Of a DNA stretch of 64,000 nucleotides, positions 16,591 to 23,308 are shown in pieces. The notes under the pieces are model-generated. The model did no database searches. It saw only the letters and a program-made list of their open reading frames with translations, and was not told where the DNA came from. The stretch covers positions 7,837,501 through 7,901,500 of the forward strand of contig NZ_JACHMH010000001.1 of the NCBI RefSeq assembly GCF_014204915.1. Reading direction: 5' to 3'. The number at the start of each line of letters is the position of its first letter. The first letter of the stretch is position 1. Position numbers and translations under genes: made by a program. Source of the stretch: Crossiella cryophila (GTDB lineage Bacteria; Actinomycetota; Actinomycetes; Mycobacteriales; Pseudonocardiaceae).

Positions 16591-18177
16591 ATGACGGAAG
16601 AGCGCTCGGTGGAATATCTGGTGGTGGGCGGCGGGCCGGCCGGACTCCAGATGGGATATTTCCTGGAGCAGGCGGGACGCGACTACCTGATCGTCGAGGG
16701 CGGCGCGGCGCCCGGCGCGTTCTTCGCCCGCTTCCCCCGCCACCGGAAGCTGATCTCCATCAACAAGGTGCACACCGGCTGGGACGACCCGGAGCTGCGA
16801 CTGCGCACCGACTGGAACTCGCTGCTCTCCACCGAGTTCTCCCCGCTGTTCACCGGCTACACCCCGCGCTACTTCCCCGACGCCGAGGACATGGTCCGCT
16901 ACCTCGCCGACTTCGCCACCGAGCACAAGCTCCGGATCAGGCATAACACCCGGATCGCCCGGATCAGCCGGCCGGACGGCTTCGTGGCGACCGACAGTGA
17001 CGGCAATACCTACCGGGCCGAGCGGATCATCATGGCCACCGGGGTGTCCCGGCCGCACATCCCGGCCGACATCGAGGGCGTCGAACTGGCCGAGCCCTAC
17101 GGCGAGGTGTCCACCGATCCGGCGGACTTCGTGGGTCAGAAGGTGCTGATCATCGGTCGCGGGAACTCCGCGTTCGAGACCGCGGACAGCCTGATCGAGA
17201 CCGCCGCGGTGATCCACCTGGCCGGGCCGCGACCACTGCGGTTCGCCTGGCAGACCCACTTCGTCGGGCACCTGCGGGCGGTGAACAACAACTTCCTGGA
17301 CACCTACCAGCTCAAATCCCAGAACGCGCTGCTGGACGGCCGCATTGTCAGCATTCGGCGCGATGGGGAGAAGTTCCTGGTGCGGGTGGGCTTTGTCAGG
17401 GTGAACGAGGTGGTCAAGGAAATCTCCTATGATCGGGTGATCCTGGCGACCGGCTTCCGGTTCGACGCCTCGATTTTTGATCAGGAATGCCGACCGGAAC
17501 TGACCATTTCCGATCGTTTCCCGGCGCAGACCGACGCCTGGGAGTCGGTGAACGTGCCCGGCCTGCACTTCGCCGGCACGATCACCCAGGTCCGCGACTT
17601 CAAGAAGTCCACCAGCGGGTTCATCCACGGCTTCCGCTACGGCGTGCGCGCCCTGCACCGCATCCTGGAACAGCGCCACCACGAACAGGCCTGGCCCAGT
17701 CACGACCTCTCCCCCACCGCCGAGGCGGCCACCGACGCGATCATCGAGCGGATCAACCGCACCTCGGCGCTGTGGCAGCTCTTCGGTTTCCTCGGTGACG
17801 CGCTGCTCATCCGACCGGACGGTAGGTTGCGCTTCACCGAGGAGGTGCCGGTGGCGCACCTGCACACCGCGGTCGCCGGCGGCGAGTTCGGCCCGGTCGA
17901 CTCCTATCTGAGCGTGACCCTGGAGTACGGGCTGGACCACGATCAGGTGGACCCGTTCGACATCAAGATCGACCGGATGTCGCAGCAGGACACCAGCGGC
18001 CTGGACGCCCGCTACCTGCACCCGGTGGTGCGACATTTCCGGGCCGGGGAACTGCTCGCCGAGCACCACATCACGGAGAACCTGGAGAACGAGTGGGACA
18101 GCGAGGCCGTCCACCGGGCCCCGCTGCGGGAGTTCCTGCGCCGTCAGCTCGCCCCGGCCCAGGTCGGCATGCCGTGA
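16591..18177 (+). CDS. FAD-dependent oxidoreductase, flavin-monooxygenase / FOXRED2-like
   Basis: 528 residues. VVGGGPAGLQMGYFLEQAG (about 10-28) is the FAD-binding Rossmann loop and VLIIGRGNSAFETADSL (about 184-200) the NAD(P)-binding loop. IMATGVSRPHIP and VILATGFRFD are the ATG motifs that follow each loop. This arrangement fits two-dinucleotide-binding oxidoreductases such as flavin monooxygenases, although the FMO fingerprint FxGxxxHxxxY/F is not clear. The ATG at 16591 has GGAGAAAT upstream; an ATG at 16576 would lack one. Its stop overlaps the FMN oxidase start by four bases. It is the first gene of a four-gene plus-strand run and presumably oxidises the product of the ligase pathway. 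Substrate unknown. Confidence 0.85.
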   Translation: MTEERSVEYLVVGGGPAGLQMGYFLEQAGRDYLIVEGGAAPGAFFARFPRHRKLISINKVHTGWDDPELRLRTDWNSLLSTEFSPLFTGYTPRYFPDAEDMVRYLADFATEHKLRIRHNTRIARISRPDGFVATDSDGNTYRAERIIMATGVSRPHIPADIEGVELAEPYGEVSTDPADFVGQKVLIIGRGNSAFETADSLIETAAVIHLAGPRPLRFAWQTHFVGHLRAVNNNFLDTYQLKSQNALLDGRIVSIRRDGEKFLVRVGFVRVNEVVKEISYDRVILATGFRFDASIFDQECRPELTISDRFPAQTDAWESVNVPGLHFAGTITQVRDFKKSTSGFIHGFRYGVRALHRILEQRHHEQAWPSHDLSPTAEAATDAIIERINRTSALWQLFGFLGDALLIRPDGRLRFTEEVPVAHLHTAVAGGEFGPVDSYLSVTLEYGLDHDQVDPFDIKIDRMSQQDTSGLDARYLHPVVRHFRAGELLAEHHITENLENEWDSEAVHRAPLREFLRRQLAPAQVGMP

Positions 18178-19238
18178 TCGACTCGCTGGCCGGGCTGCAC
18201 GAGCGGGCACGCCAGCGCCTGGACCCGGTGCACTACGACTTCTTCGCCGGCGGGGCGGGCGCGGAGGTCGCGCTCGCGGAGAACGAGCGCGCCTTCGGCC
18301 GCCTCGCCCTGCGGCCCAGGGTGTTGCGCGGCAACGACATCCGCGACCTGCGGACCACACTGCCCGGGGCGCGGGCGGCGGTGCCGATCTTCGTCTCACC
18401 GACCGCCTTCCACCGCCTCGCCCACCCCGACGGCGAACTGGCCACCGCGCGGGCCACCGCCGCGGCCGGGGCGGTGCTGATCTCCAGCATGGCCGCCACG
18501 GTGGCCATCGGCGAGGTGGCGGCCGCGGCCAGGGCGGTGGATCCGGCCGCCGCGGTGTGGTTCCAGCTGTACCTGCAACGGGATCCGGCGGTCACCGAGC
18601 ACCTGGTGCGGCACGCGGAGGCGGCGGGCTGCTCGGCGCTGGTGATCACCGTGGACTCACCGGTGTTCGGGCACCGGGAACGCGATCAGCACAACGGTTT
18701 CCACGATCTGCCGGCCGGGTTGACCACGGCGAACATGCAGGACCTGCCGGGCGGGCCGAGGGAGATCGACATGTCCGCGGCCTTCACCTGGGCACACCTG
18801 GCCAGACTGCGCGCACTGACCCGGTTGCCGTTGCTGCTCAAGGGAATCCTGCACCCGGCGGATGCCAGGCTGGCCGTGGAGGCTGGGCTGGACGGGATCA
18901 TCGTGTCCAACCACGGCGGCCGCCAGCTCGACGCCGCCCCGGCCGGCATCGAGGCACTGCCGCCCATCGTGTCCACTGTGGACGGCGAGATCCCGGTGCT
19001 GCTGGACGGCGGGGTGCGCCGCGGCAGTGACGCGGTGATCGCGCTGGCCCTGGGCGCGACCGCGATCGGCCTGGGCCGCCCGGTGCTGTGGGGACTGGCC
19101 GCGGCCGGGGAATCCGGTGTGCGCCAGGTACTCGAGCTGATCCGGGCCGAACTGGACCACGTGCTCACCCTGTGCGGGGCGAGCCGCCCGGCGGAGCTGA
19201 CCCCGGATCTGGTGGTGCCGAGGGGGTGCCGGTGCTGA
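18174..19238 (+). CDS. FMN-dependent alpha-hydroxy-acid oxidase/dehydrogenase
   Basis: 354 residues from a GTG that overlaps the previous stop (GTGA). The (beta/alpha)8 FMN barrel is recognisable from HYDFFAGGAG near the N-terminus, VSPTAFHRLAHPDGE, WFQLYLQRD, LVITVDSPVFGHRERD, LLKGILHP (Lys of the active site) and IVSNHGGRQLD (catalytic His and Arg), then VLLDGGVRRGSD for phosphate binding. The family oxidises 2-hydroxy acids (lactate, mandelate, glycolate) to 2-oxo acids. The sequence looks closer to hydroxymandelate-oxidase-type secondary-metabolism enzymes than to plain lactate oxidase, but that is an impression. It overlaps the P450 gene by seven bases, so it belongs to the same operon. 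Confidence 0.9.
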   Translation: MIDSLAGLHERARQRLDPVHYDFFAGGAGAEVALAENERAFGRLALRPRVLRGNDIRDLRTTLPGARAAVPIFVSPTAFHRLAHPDGELATARATAAAGAVLISSMAATVAIGEVAAAARAVDPAAAVWFQLYLQRDPAVTEHLVRHAEAAGCSALVITVDSPVFGHRERDQHNGFHDLPAGLTTANMQDLPGGPREIDMSAAFTWAHLARLRALTRLPLLLKGILHPADARLAVEAGLDGIIVSNHGGRQLDAAPAGIEALPPIVSTVDGEIPVLLDGGVRRGSDAVIALALGATAIGLGRPVLWGLAAAGESGVRQVLELIRAELDHVLTLCGASRPAELTPDLVVPRGCRC

Positions 19239-20599
19239 AACCGTTGCGCTGGCTGGCCGCGGCGGCCGTGCTGACCGTGCCGTACTGGCTGCCCAAGCGG
19301 GTGACCGCGTTGCGCGGCAAGGTGTTCACCCTGGTCAACGGCGATTCCGCGGTGACCTTCCCGAACGCCGAGGTCGGCCCGGAACGGTTCCAGGAGATCT
19401 ACGCGCACCCGGCCGCGACCGGCCGCAGCAAGGGCGCCGGGCTGTCCGACCTGTTCTGGTACTGGCTCGCGCCCGGCCCGGAGATCCACCAGGAGCACCT
19501 GGAACCGGGCCCGCGCTATGACGAGGTCGCCGCCGCCACCGCGCGGATCCTGGCCGGTACCAGCGAGGAGCTGGCCGCGCTGGCCGCCCGCTGTGCGGGC
19601 AAGGTGCTCGACGAGCTGGCGCCCGGCGAGGTCACCCTGGTCCGGTTGCGGGATCTGATGATGCCGGTGTGGGCGGAGTTCTTCCACGAACTGGTCTTCG
19701 GCGAACCCTGCCCGCGCGCGGCCCGTGACCTGATCATCGGGCACGCCGACGACGTGGTGACCGCGTTGAAGTGCACCGGACTGCGCCACCCGGAACGCCG
19801 CGCCCGGCTCACCCGCTATCTGCACCGCCGGGTCCAGGACGGCGACATTCCACACGAACTCCCCAGTGGACTGTCCACACTGGACACGGCGCACTACCTG
19901 CAGGGCACCTTCTTCAACACCGCGGTCGTGCAGACCTCAGAGGCGATGGCGCACCTCCTCCTTGCCCTGGCGCAGAATCCGCCGGTGCGCCGACGCTTGA
20001 CCGAGCAGCCAGCGGACGCCCGCTACTTCAACCAGGTGCTGGACGAGACCTTCCGGATGTACCCGCTGTTCGGCATCGCGCACCGGATCGCCACCGCCGA
20101 CATCGAACTCGACGGCGGCCCGACCTTCCCGCGCGGCAGCGTGCTGTGCTTCAGCTATCCCGACTACCAGGCCACCGGCTGCCCGCGTCCGGAGGTCTTC
20201 GACCCGGAGCGCTGGACCGACCGCACCACCCGCCCGCAGCACCACATCCCGTTCGGCATCGCGGCGAACCGGCCCTGCCCCGCCTGGCGACTGTCCCCGT
20301 TGGTCATGCGCGCGGTGAGCCGGGAAGTGTTGCGGCGCTTCAGGTTGGACTCCCCGGTCAGCCACACCCGGCCACTGCCCAACCGCGCCCCCTGCCTGTT
20401 GATCCGGCACGGCGCCCGCGTCCCGCAGCTGCCCGCGGTCCGGGTCTTCCTGCGAGTGCGGGACCGGTGCGAGGATCTCGCCCGCAGCCTGGTCCAGCTC
20501 GTGCTGGGCACCGTGATGGTCCTGGACGCCCGGCGGCAACGCCTGGCCGGCCGCTACTTCGACACCCACACCGAGCAGGGTTGCCCGGCACACCACTAG
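19232..20599 (+). CDS. divergent cytochrome P450
   Basis: About 455 residues from the GTG at 19232, which follows an AGGGGG site inside the end of the FMN gene. P450 identity rests on the K-helix DETFRMYP (ExxR), the PERW segment FDPERWTDRT and a Cys loop IPFGIAANRPCPAW. Two features are unusual. The heme loop has one extra residue before the Cys and lacks the conserved Gly on both sides. The I-helix stretch GTFFNTAVVQTSEA lacks the usual acid-Thr pair for oxygen activation. An N-terminal hydrophobic segment (WLAAAAVLTVPYWL) could anchor it. It may catalyse an atypical or non-oxygenating reaction. No ferredoxin or reductase is nearby. Confidence 0.8.
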   Translation: MLKPLRWLAAAAVLTVPYWLPKRVTALRGKVFTLVNGDSAVTFPNAEVGPERFQEIYAHPAATGRSKGAGLSDLFWYWLAPGPEIHQEHLEPGPRYDEVAAATARILAGTSEELAALAARCAGKVLDELAPGEVTLVRLRDLMMPVWAEFFHELVFGEPCPRAARDLIIGHADDVVTALKCTGLRHPERRARLTRYLHRRVQDGDIPHELPSGLSTLDTAHYLQGTFFNTAVVQTSEAMAHLLLALAQNPPVRRRLTEQPADARYFNQVLDETFRMYPLFGIAHRIATADIELDGGPTFPRGSVLCFSYPDYQATGCPRPEVFDPERWTDRTTRPQHHIPFGIAANRPCPAWRLSPLVMRAVSREVLRRFRLDSPVSHTRPLPNRAPCLLIRHGARVPQLPAVRVFLRVRDRCEDLARSLVQLVLGTVMVLDARRQRLAGRYFDTHTEQGCPAHH

Positions 20600-20626
20600 G
20601 TTTCTCTCAGCGAAGGACGGAAACCC

Positions 20627-21886
20627 ATGTCCAACACCGAGTTAGCCCCGGCGTTCTTCCTCGCGGTGGTGGTCATCCTGGTGACCTGCCGACTGGCCGG
20701 TTGGGCGCTGCGCGCGCTCGGCCAGCCGCCGGTGGTCGGCGAGATGGTCGCCGGTGTCGTGCTGGGTCCCTCGGTGCTGGGCCTGATCGCGCCTGCCGCC
20801 GAGGCGGCGATCTTCCCGCAGCAGCTGCGGCCGGTGCTCTACGTGGTGGGGCAGATCGGCCTGGTGGTGTTCATGTTCCAGGCGGGCTATGAGTTCCGGG
20901 TGGACCGGCTGCGCGCGGTGGCCCGCTCGGCCACCGCGATCTCACTGGCCGGGGTGCTCGCGCCGCTGCTGCTGGGCATCGGGCTCACCGTGGTGGCCGA
21001 CGGGCTGGTGGATGTGTTCCCGGACAACGTGTCGCTGACGGTGTCCGCGTTGTTCGTCGGCGTGGCACTGTCCATCACGGCCTTTCCCATGCTGGCCCGC
21101 ATCATCACCGAACGCGGCCTGACCGGCTCCCGGTTCGGTTCCATCGCACTGGCCTCCGGCGCGCTGGACGACGCGGTGGCCTGGGTGCTGCTGGCCGGGG
21201 TGCTCAGCATCGCCGGGGGAAGCGTCGGACCGTTCGCGGTGGCCATCGGCGGCACCCTCGGCCTGGTGCTGATCCTGACCGTACTGGCCCGTGGCAGCAA
21301 CAGGGTGGCCGCGCTGGCCGGCCGGGTCACTGCGGAGAACCTGGTGCTGGTACTGGTGATCGCGCTGTTCCTGGCCGCCTGGTACACCGATGTGATCGGT
21401 CTGTACGCGGTCTTCGGCGCGTTCAGCCTCGGCGTGGTCTTCCCCAAGTCCGAGGCGGTGGACCAGGCCGTGCACACCCTGCGGCCGGTCGGCGCGGTGC
21501 TGCTGCCGCTGTTCTTCACCTACTCCGGGCTCAACACCGACTTCGGCCTGCTCTTCCACACCGACCTGCTGCTGTTCACCCTGGCCTGCGTGCTGGCCGC
21601 GGTGGCCGGCAAGTTCGGCGCCTGCTGGCTGGCCGCCCGGCTCACCGGTGAGGAACCGGCGGTGGCGGTGCGGGTCGGCACGCTGATGAACGCGCGCGGG
21701 CTGATGCAGCTCATCGCGATCAACGTGGGGCTGGCCGCCGGGATCGTGACCAAGGAGCTGTTCAGCGCGCTGGTGGTGGTCGCGCTGGTGACCACCATGA
21801 TGGCCACGCCGATGCTCGGTTTCTGGGACCGGCGGGACCGCAGGCGGGCCGAGGCCGGGCAGCGCGACTTTGCGCCGCGGCACTGA
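20627..21886 (+). CDS. cation:proton antiporter, CPA2 (KefB/NapA-like) family
   Basis: 419 residues with about twelve hydrophobic segments and a short charged tail; no C-terminal RCK domain. RALGQPPVVGEMVAGVVLGP at the start is the standard CPA2 entry helix, and GALDDAVAWVLL holds the two adjacent Asp residues typical of electrogenic CPA2 exchangers. LMNARGLMQL is the conserved late helix. The start at 20627 has GGAAACCC upstream. It is 27 bases after the P450 and should be co-transcribed. In biosynthetic clusters such antiporters often accompany export or ion homeostasis; here that is inference from position. Confidence 0.88.
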   Translation: MSNTELAPAFFLAVVVILVTCRLAGWALRALGQPPVVGEMVAGVVLGPSVLGLIAPAAEAAIFPQQLRPVLYVVGQIGLVVFMFQAGYEFRVDRLRAVARSATAISLAGVLAPLLLGIGLTVVADGLVDVFPDNVSLTVSALFVGVALSITAFPMLARIITERGLTGSRFGSIALASGALDDAVAWVLLAGVLSIAGGSVGPFAVAIGGTLGLVLILTVLARGSNRVAALAGRVTAENLVLVLVIALFLAAWYTDVIGLYAVFGAFSLGVVFPKSEAVDQAVHTLRPVGAVLLPLFFTYSGLNTDFGLLFHTDLLLFTLACVLAAVAGKFGACWLAARLTGEEPAVAVRVGTLMNARGLMQLIAINVGLAAGIVTKELFSALVVVALVTTMMATPMLGFWDRRDRRRAEAGQRDFAPRH

Positions 21887-21972
21887 CGGCTAGCCGCCAC
21901 GCCGACCGGCCGCGTCCAGCCGCGCTGATATCACCGATGGCGAACTCGCCCTTGCCCAGTAAGGAGTTCGTC

Positions 21973-22782
21973 ATGGTCACGAGATCGGCAACCCTGCTCG
22001 GCGCGCTGCTCGCGGTGGCGCTGCTGGTACCCGGCCCCGCCGCCAGCGGCACGCCGTCGGACACCCTCGGCCACTGGACGCCAGCGCGGATGGCCGCCGC
22101 CACCTCGCCGGACACCGGCGAACCGGCTCGCGACCCGGCCCTCGGCGTCCTGGCCGAGCTGACCAAGGCCGCCCGGCCCTACACCGCGCCCGGGATCCGG
22201 GTGCACGGCAAGGTGTTCTGGACCAAGAGCGGCCGGGACAGCTGGTGTTCGGCCAGCGTGGTCACCGCGCCGAACAAGAGCGTGGTGTGGTCGGCCGCGC
22301 ACTGTCTTTCCGGCACCACCAACGTGATGTTCGTGCCCGCCTACAACTCCGCGGGCAGCGGGGACGCGCCGTACGGGCGCTGGCCCGCGCGCAAGGTGGC
22401 CATCAGCGGCAACGACCACGCGCTGGCGGTGGTAGGCCAGGTCGGCGGGAAGAACCTGGAGGATGTGGTGGGCGCCAACGGGATCCGGTTCACCGGGCCG
22501 ATCGGCGGGCGCACCACGGTGTGGGGTTACCCGGCGGCGCGGATCTGGACCGGGCGGGATCTGACCTACTGCAACCAGCCGACCCAGCTCAGCGGGTCGA
22601 GTGTGCGCACCGCCTGTGACACCGAGGGAGGCAGCAGCGGCGGCGGGTACGTCACCGGGGCGAGCACACCGACCGGGCTGGGCTACCTGTGGGCCAACCA
22701 CTCGGCCGGGGCCGGCGCGACCGCGATCGGCGTGGTCTTCGGCGCGACCGCGGAACGGTTGTACCGGGCCAACATGAACTAG
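21973..22782 (+). CDS. secreted trypsin-like serine protease (S1 family)
   Basis: 269 residues. A signal peptide (SATLLGALLAVALLVPGPAAS) precedes a short propeptide containing HWTPARMAAA. The triad is visible in VWSAAHCLSG (His), SGNDHALAVVG (Asp) and TEGGSSGGGYV (Ser). The Ser loop reads GGSSGGG rather than the usual GDSGGP. SWCSASVV/SAAHC and TYCNQ/RTACD give two Cys pairs for disulfides. The ATG at 21973 has a good AAGGAG site. It is a single gene ended by a bidirectional terminator. HWTPARM in its propeptide echoes YWTPERIARL in the protease at 13100, so the two may share ancestry. Confidence 0.88.
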   Translation: MVTRSATLLGALLAVALLVPGPAASGTPSDTLGHWTPARMAAATSPDTGEPARDPALGVLAELTKAARPYTAPGIRVHGKVFWTKSGRDSWCSASVVTAPNKSVVWSAAHCLSGTTNVMFVPAYNSAGSGDAPYGRWPARKVAISGNDHALAVVGQVGGKNLEDVVGANGIRFTGPIGGRTTVWGYPAARIWTGRDLTYCNQPTQLSGSSVRTACDTEGGSSGGGYVTGASTPTGLGYLWANHSAGAGATAIGVVFGATAERLYRANMN

Positions 22783-22793
22783 TCCACGACAGC

Positions 22794-22829
22794 GCGGCGC
22801 CCCTCCAAGCCGGATCGGAGGGGCGCCGC
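22794..22829. terminator. bidirectional hairpin terminator
   Basis: GCGGCGCCCCTCC pairs perfectly with GGAGGGGCGCCGC around a ten-base loop, a 13-bp stem. It sits between the convergent protease (+) and small secreted peptide (-) genes and should end both transcripts. Confidence 0.85.
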
Positions 22830-22846
22830 GTGCTGGGCTCGGGTCG

Positions 22847-23032
22847 TCAGCAGGTCACGCCGAGCAGGGCCGCCAGGGCCTTGACCACGGACTTGGAGGT
22901 GCTGGCCACGGTCGCGTCCAGGTACTCCGCGATCGGGGTCAGCTCCGCGGCCGAGGCGGAGCCGCTCGCGACGAGGGCGAGGACCGGGATGGTGAGCGCG
23001 ACGGCTGCGGTGCGGCGGGCCCAGGTGCGCAT
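22847..23032 (-). CDS. small secreted peptide with one C-terminal Cys
   Basis: 61 residues. A twin-Arg-bearing but Sec-like signal (MRTWARRTAAVAL, then ASGSASA) is followed by a mature peptide of about 32 residues starting near AELTPIAEYLDATV and ending LLGVTC. The mature part is Ala/Val/Leu-rich, mildly amphipathic, and has a single Cys as its last residue. The ATG at 23032 has AAGGAG at ideal spacing. One copy of the dispersed palindrome lies 63 bases upstream (23095-23112). I do not recognise the family. A surface-active or dimeric peptide is possible, but there is no direct evidence. Confidence 0.7.
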   Translation of the reverse strand: MRTWARRTAAVALTIPVLALVASGSASAAELTPIAEYLDATVASTSKSVVKALAALLGVTC

Positions 23033-23094
23033 GTCTTCTCCTTCAGATCGACCAGGTGGAGCAGCGGGGGCTGCTCTGTGCGGAATACTGGCCA

Positions 23095-23112
23095 CTACCG
23101 AACGGTCGGTAG
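23095..23112. promoter_or_regulatory. TetR-operator-like palindrome CTACCGAACGGTCGGTAG
   Basis: 18 bases with 16 paired. It lies between the small secreted peptide gene (-) and the large ATPase gene (+). The ACCGAMCGGTCGGT core has the layout of many TetR-family operators. The same core also occurs at several non-promoter positions in this window, so it may be a dispersed repeat rather than a dedicated operator. Confidence 0.45.
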
Positions 23113-23308
23113 GCGCGCTTTACCAGGGGTTTGCGCCACGGAAACGGCCACCACCCTGCCGGGTGACGCCCGGTAACCCGGCCGACACGGGCCGAGGGCC
23201 GGGCGGTGTCAACGACCGGGCGGGCGGACCTGGGGGCCGCCCTGCGTTCCGGCGGATTGCGGTGCCACGGTGGCACCGGGGATGCTGGAGTTGGATCAAG
23301 GGGGCGGG

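Noticed and set aside
14254-19238. A mycofactocin-type system (short peptide plus FMN alpha-hydroxy-acid dehydrogenase)
   Set aside because: The peptide lacks the terminal Val-Tyr and the IDGMCGVY-like end, and there is no radical SAM enzyme or peptide chaperone.
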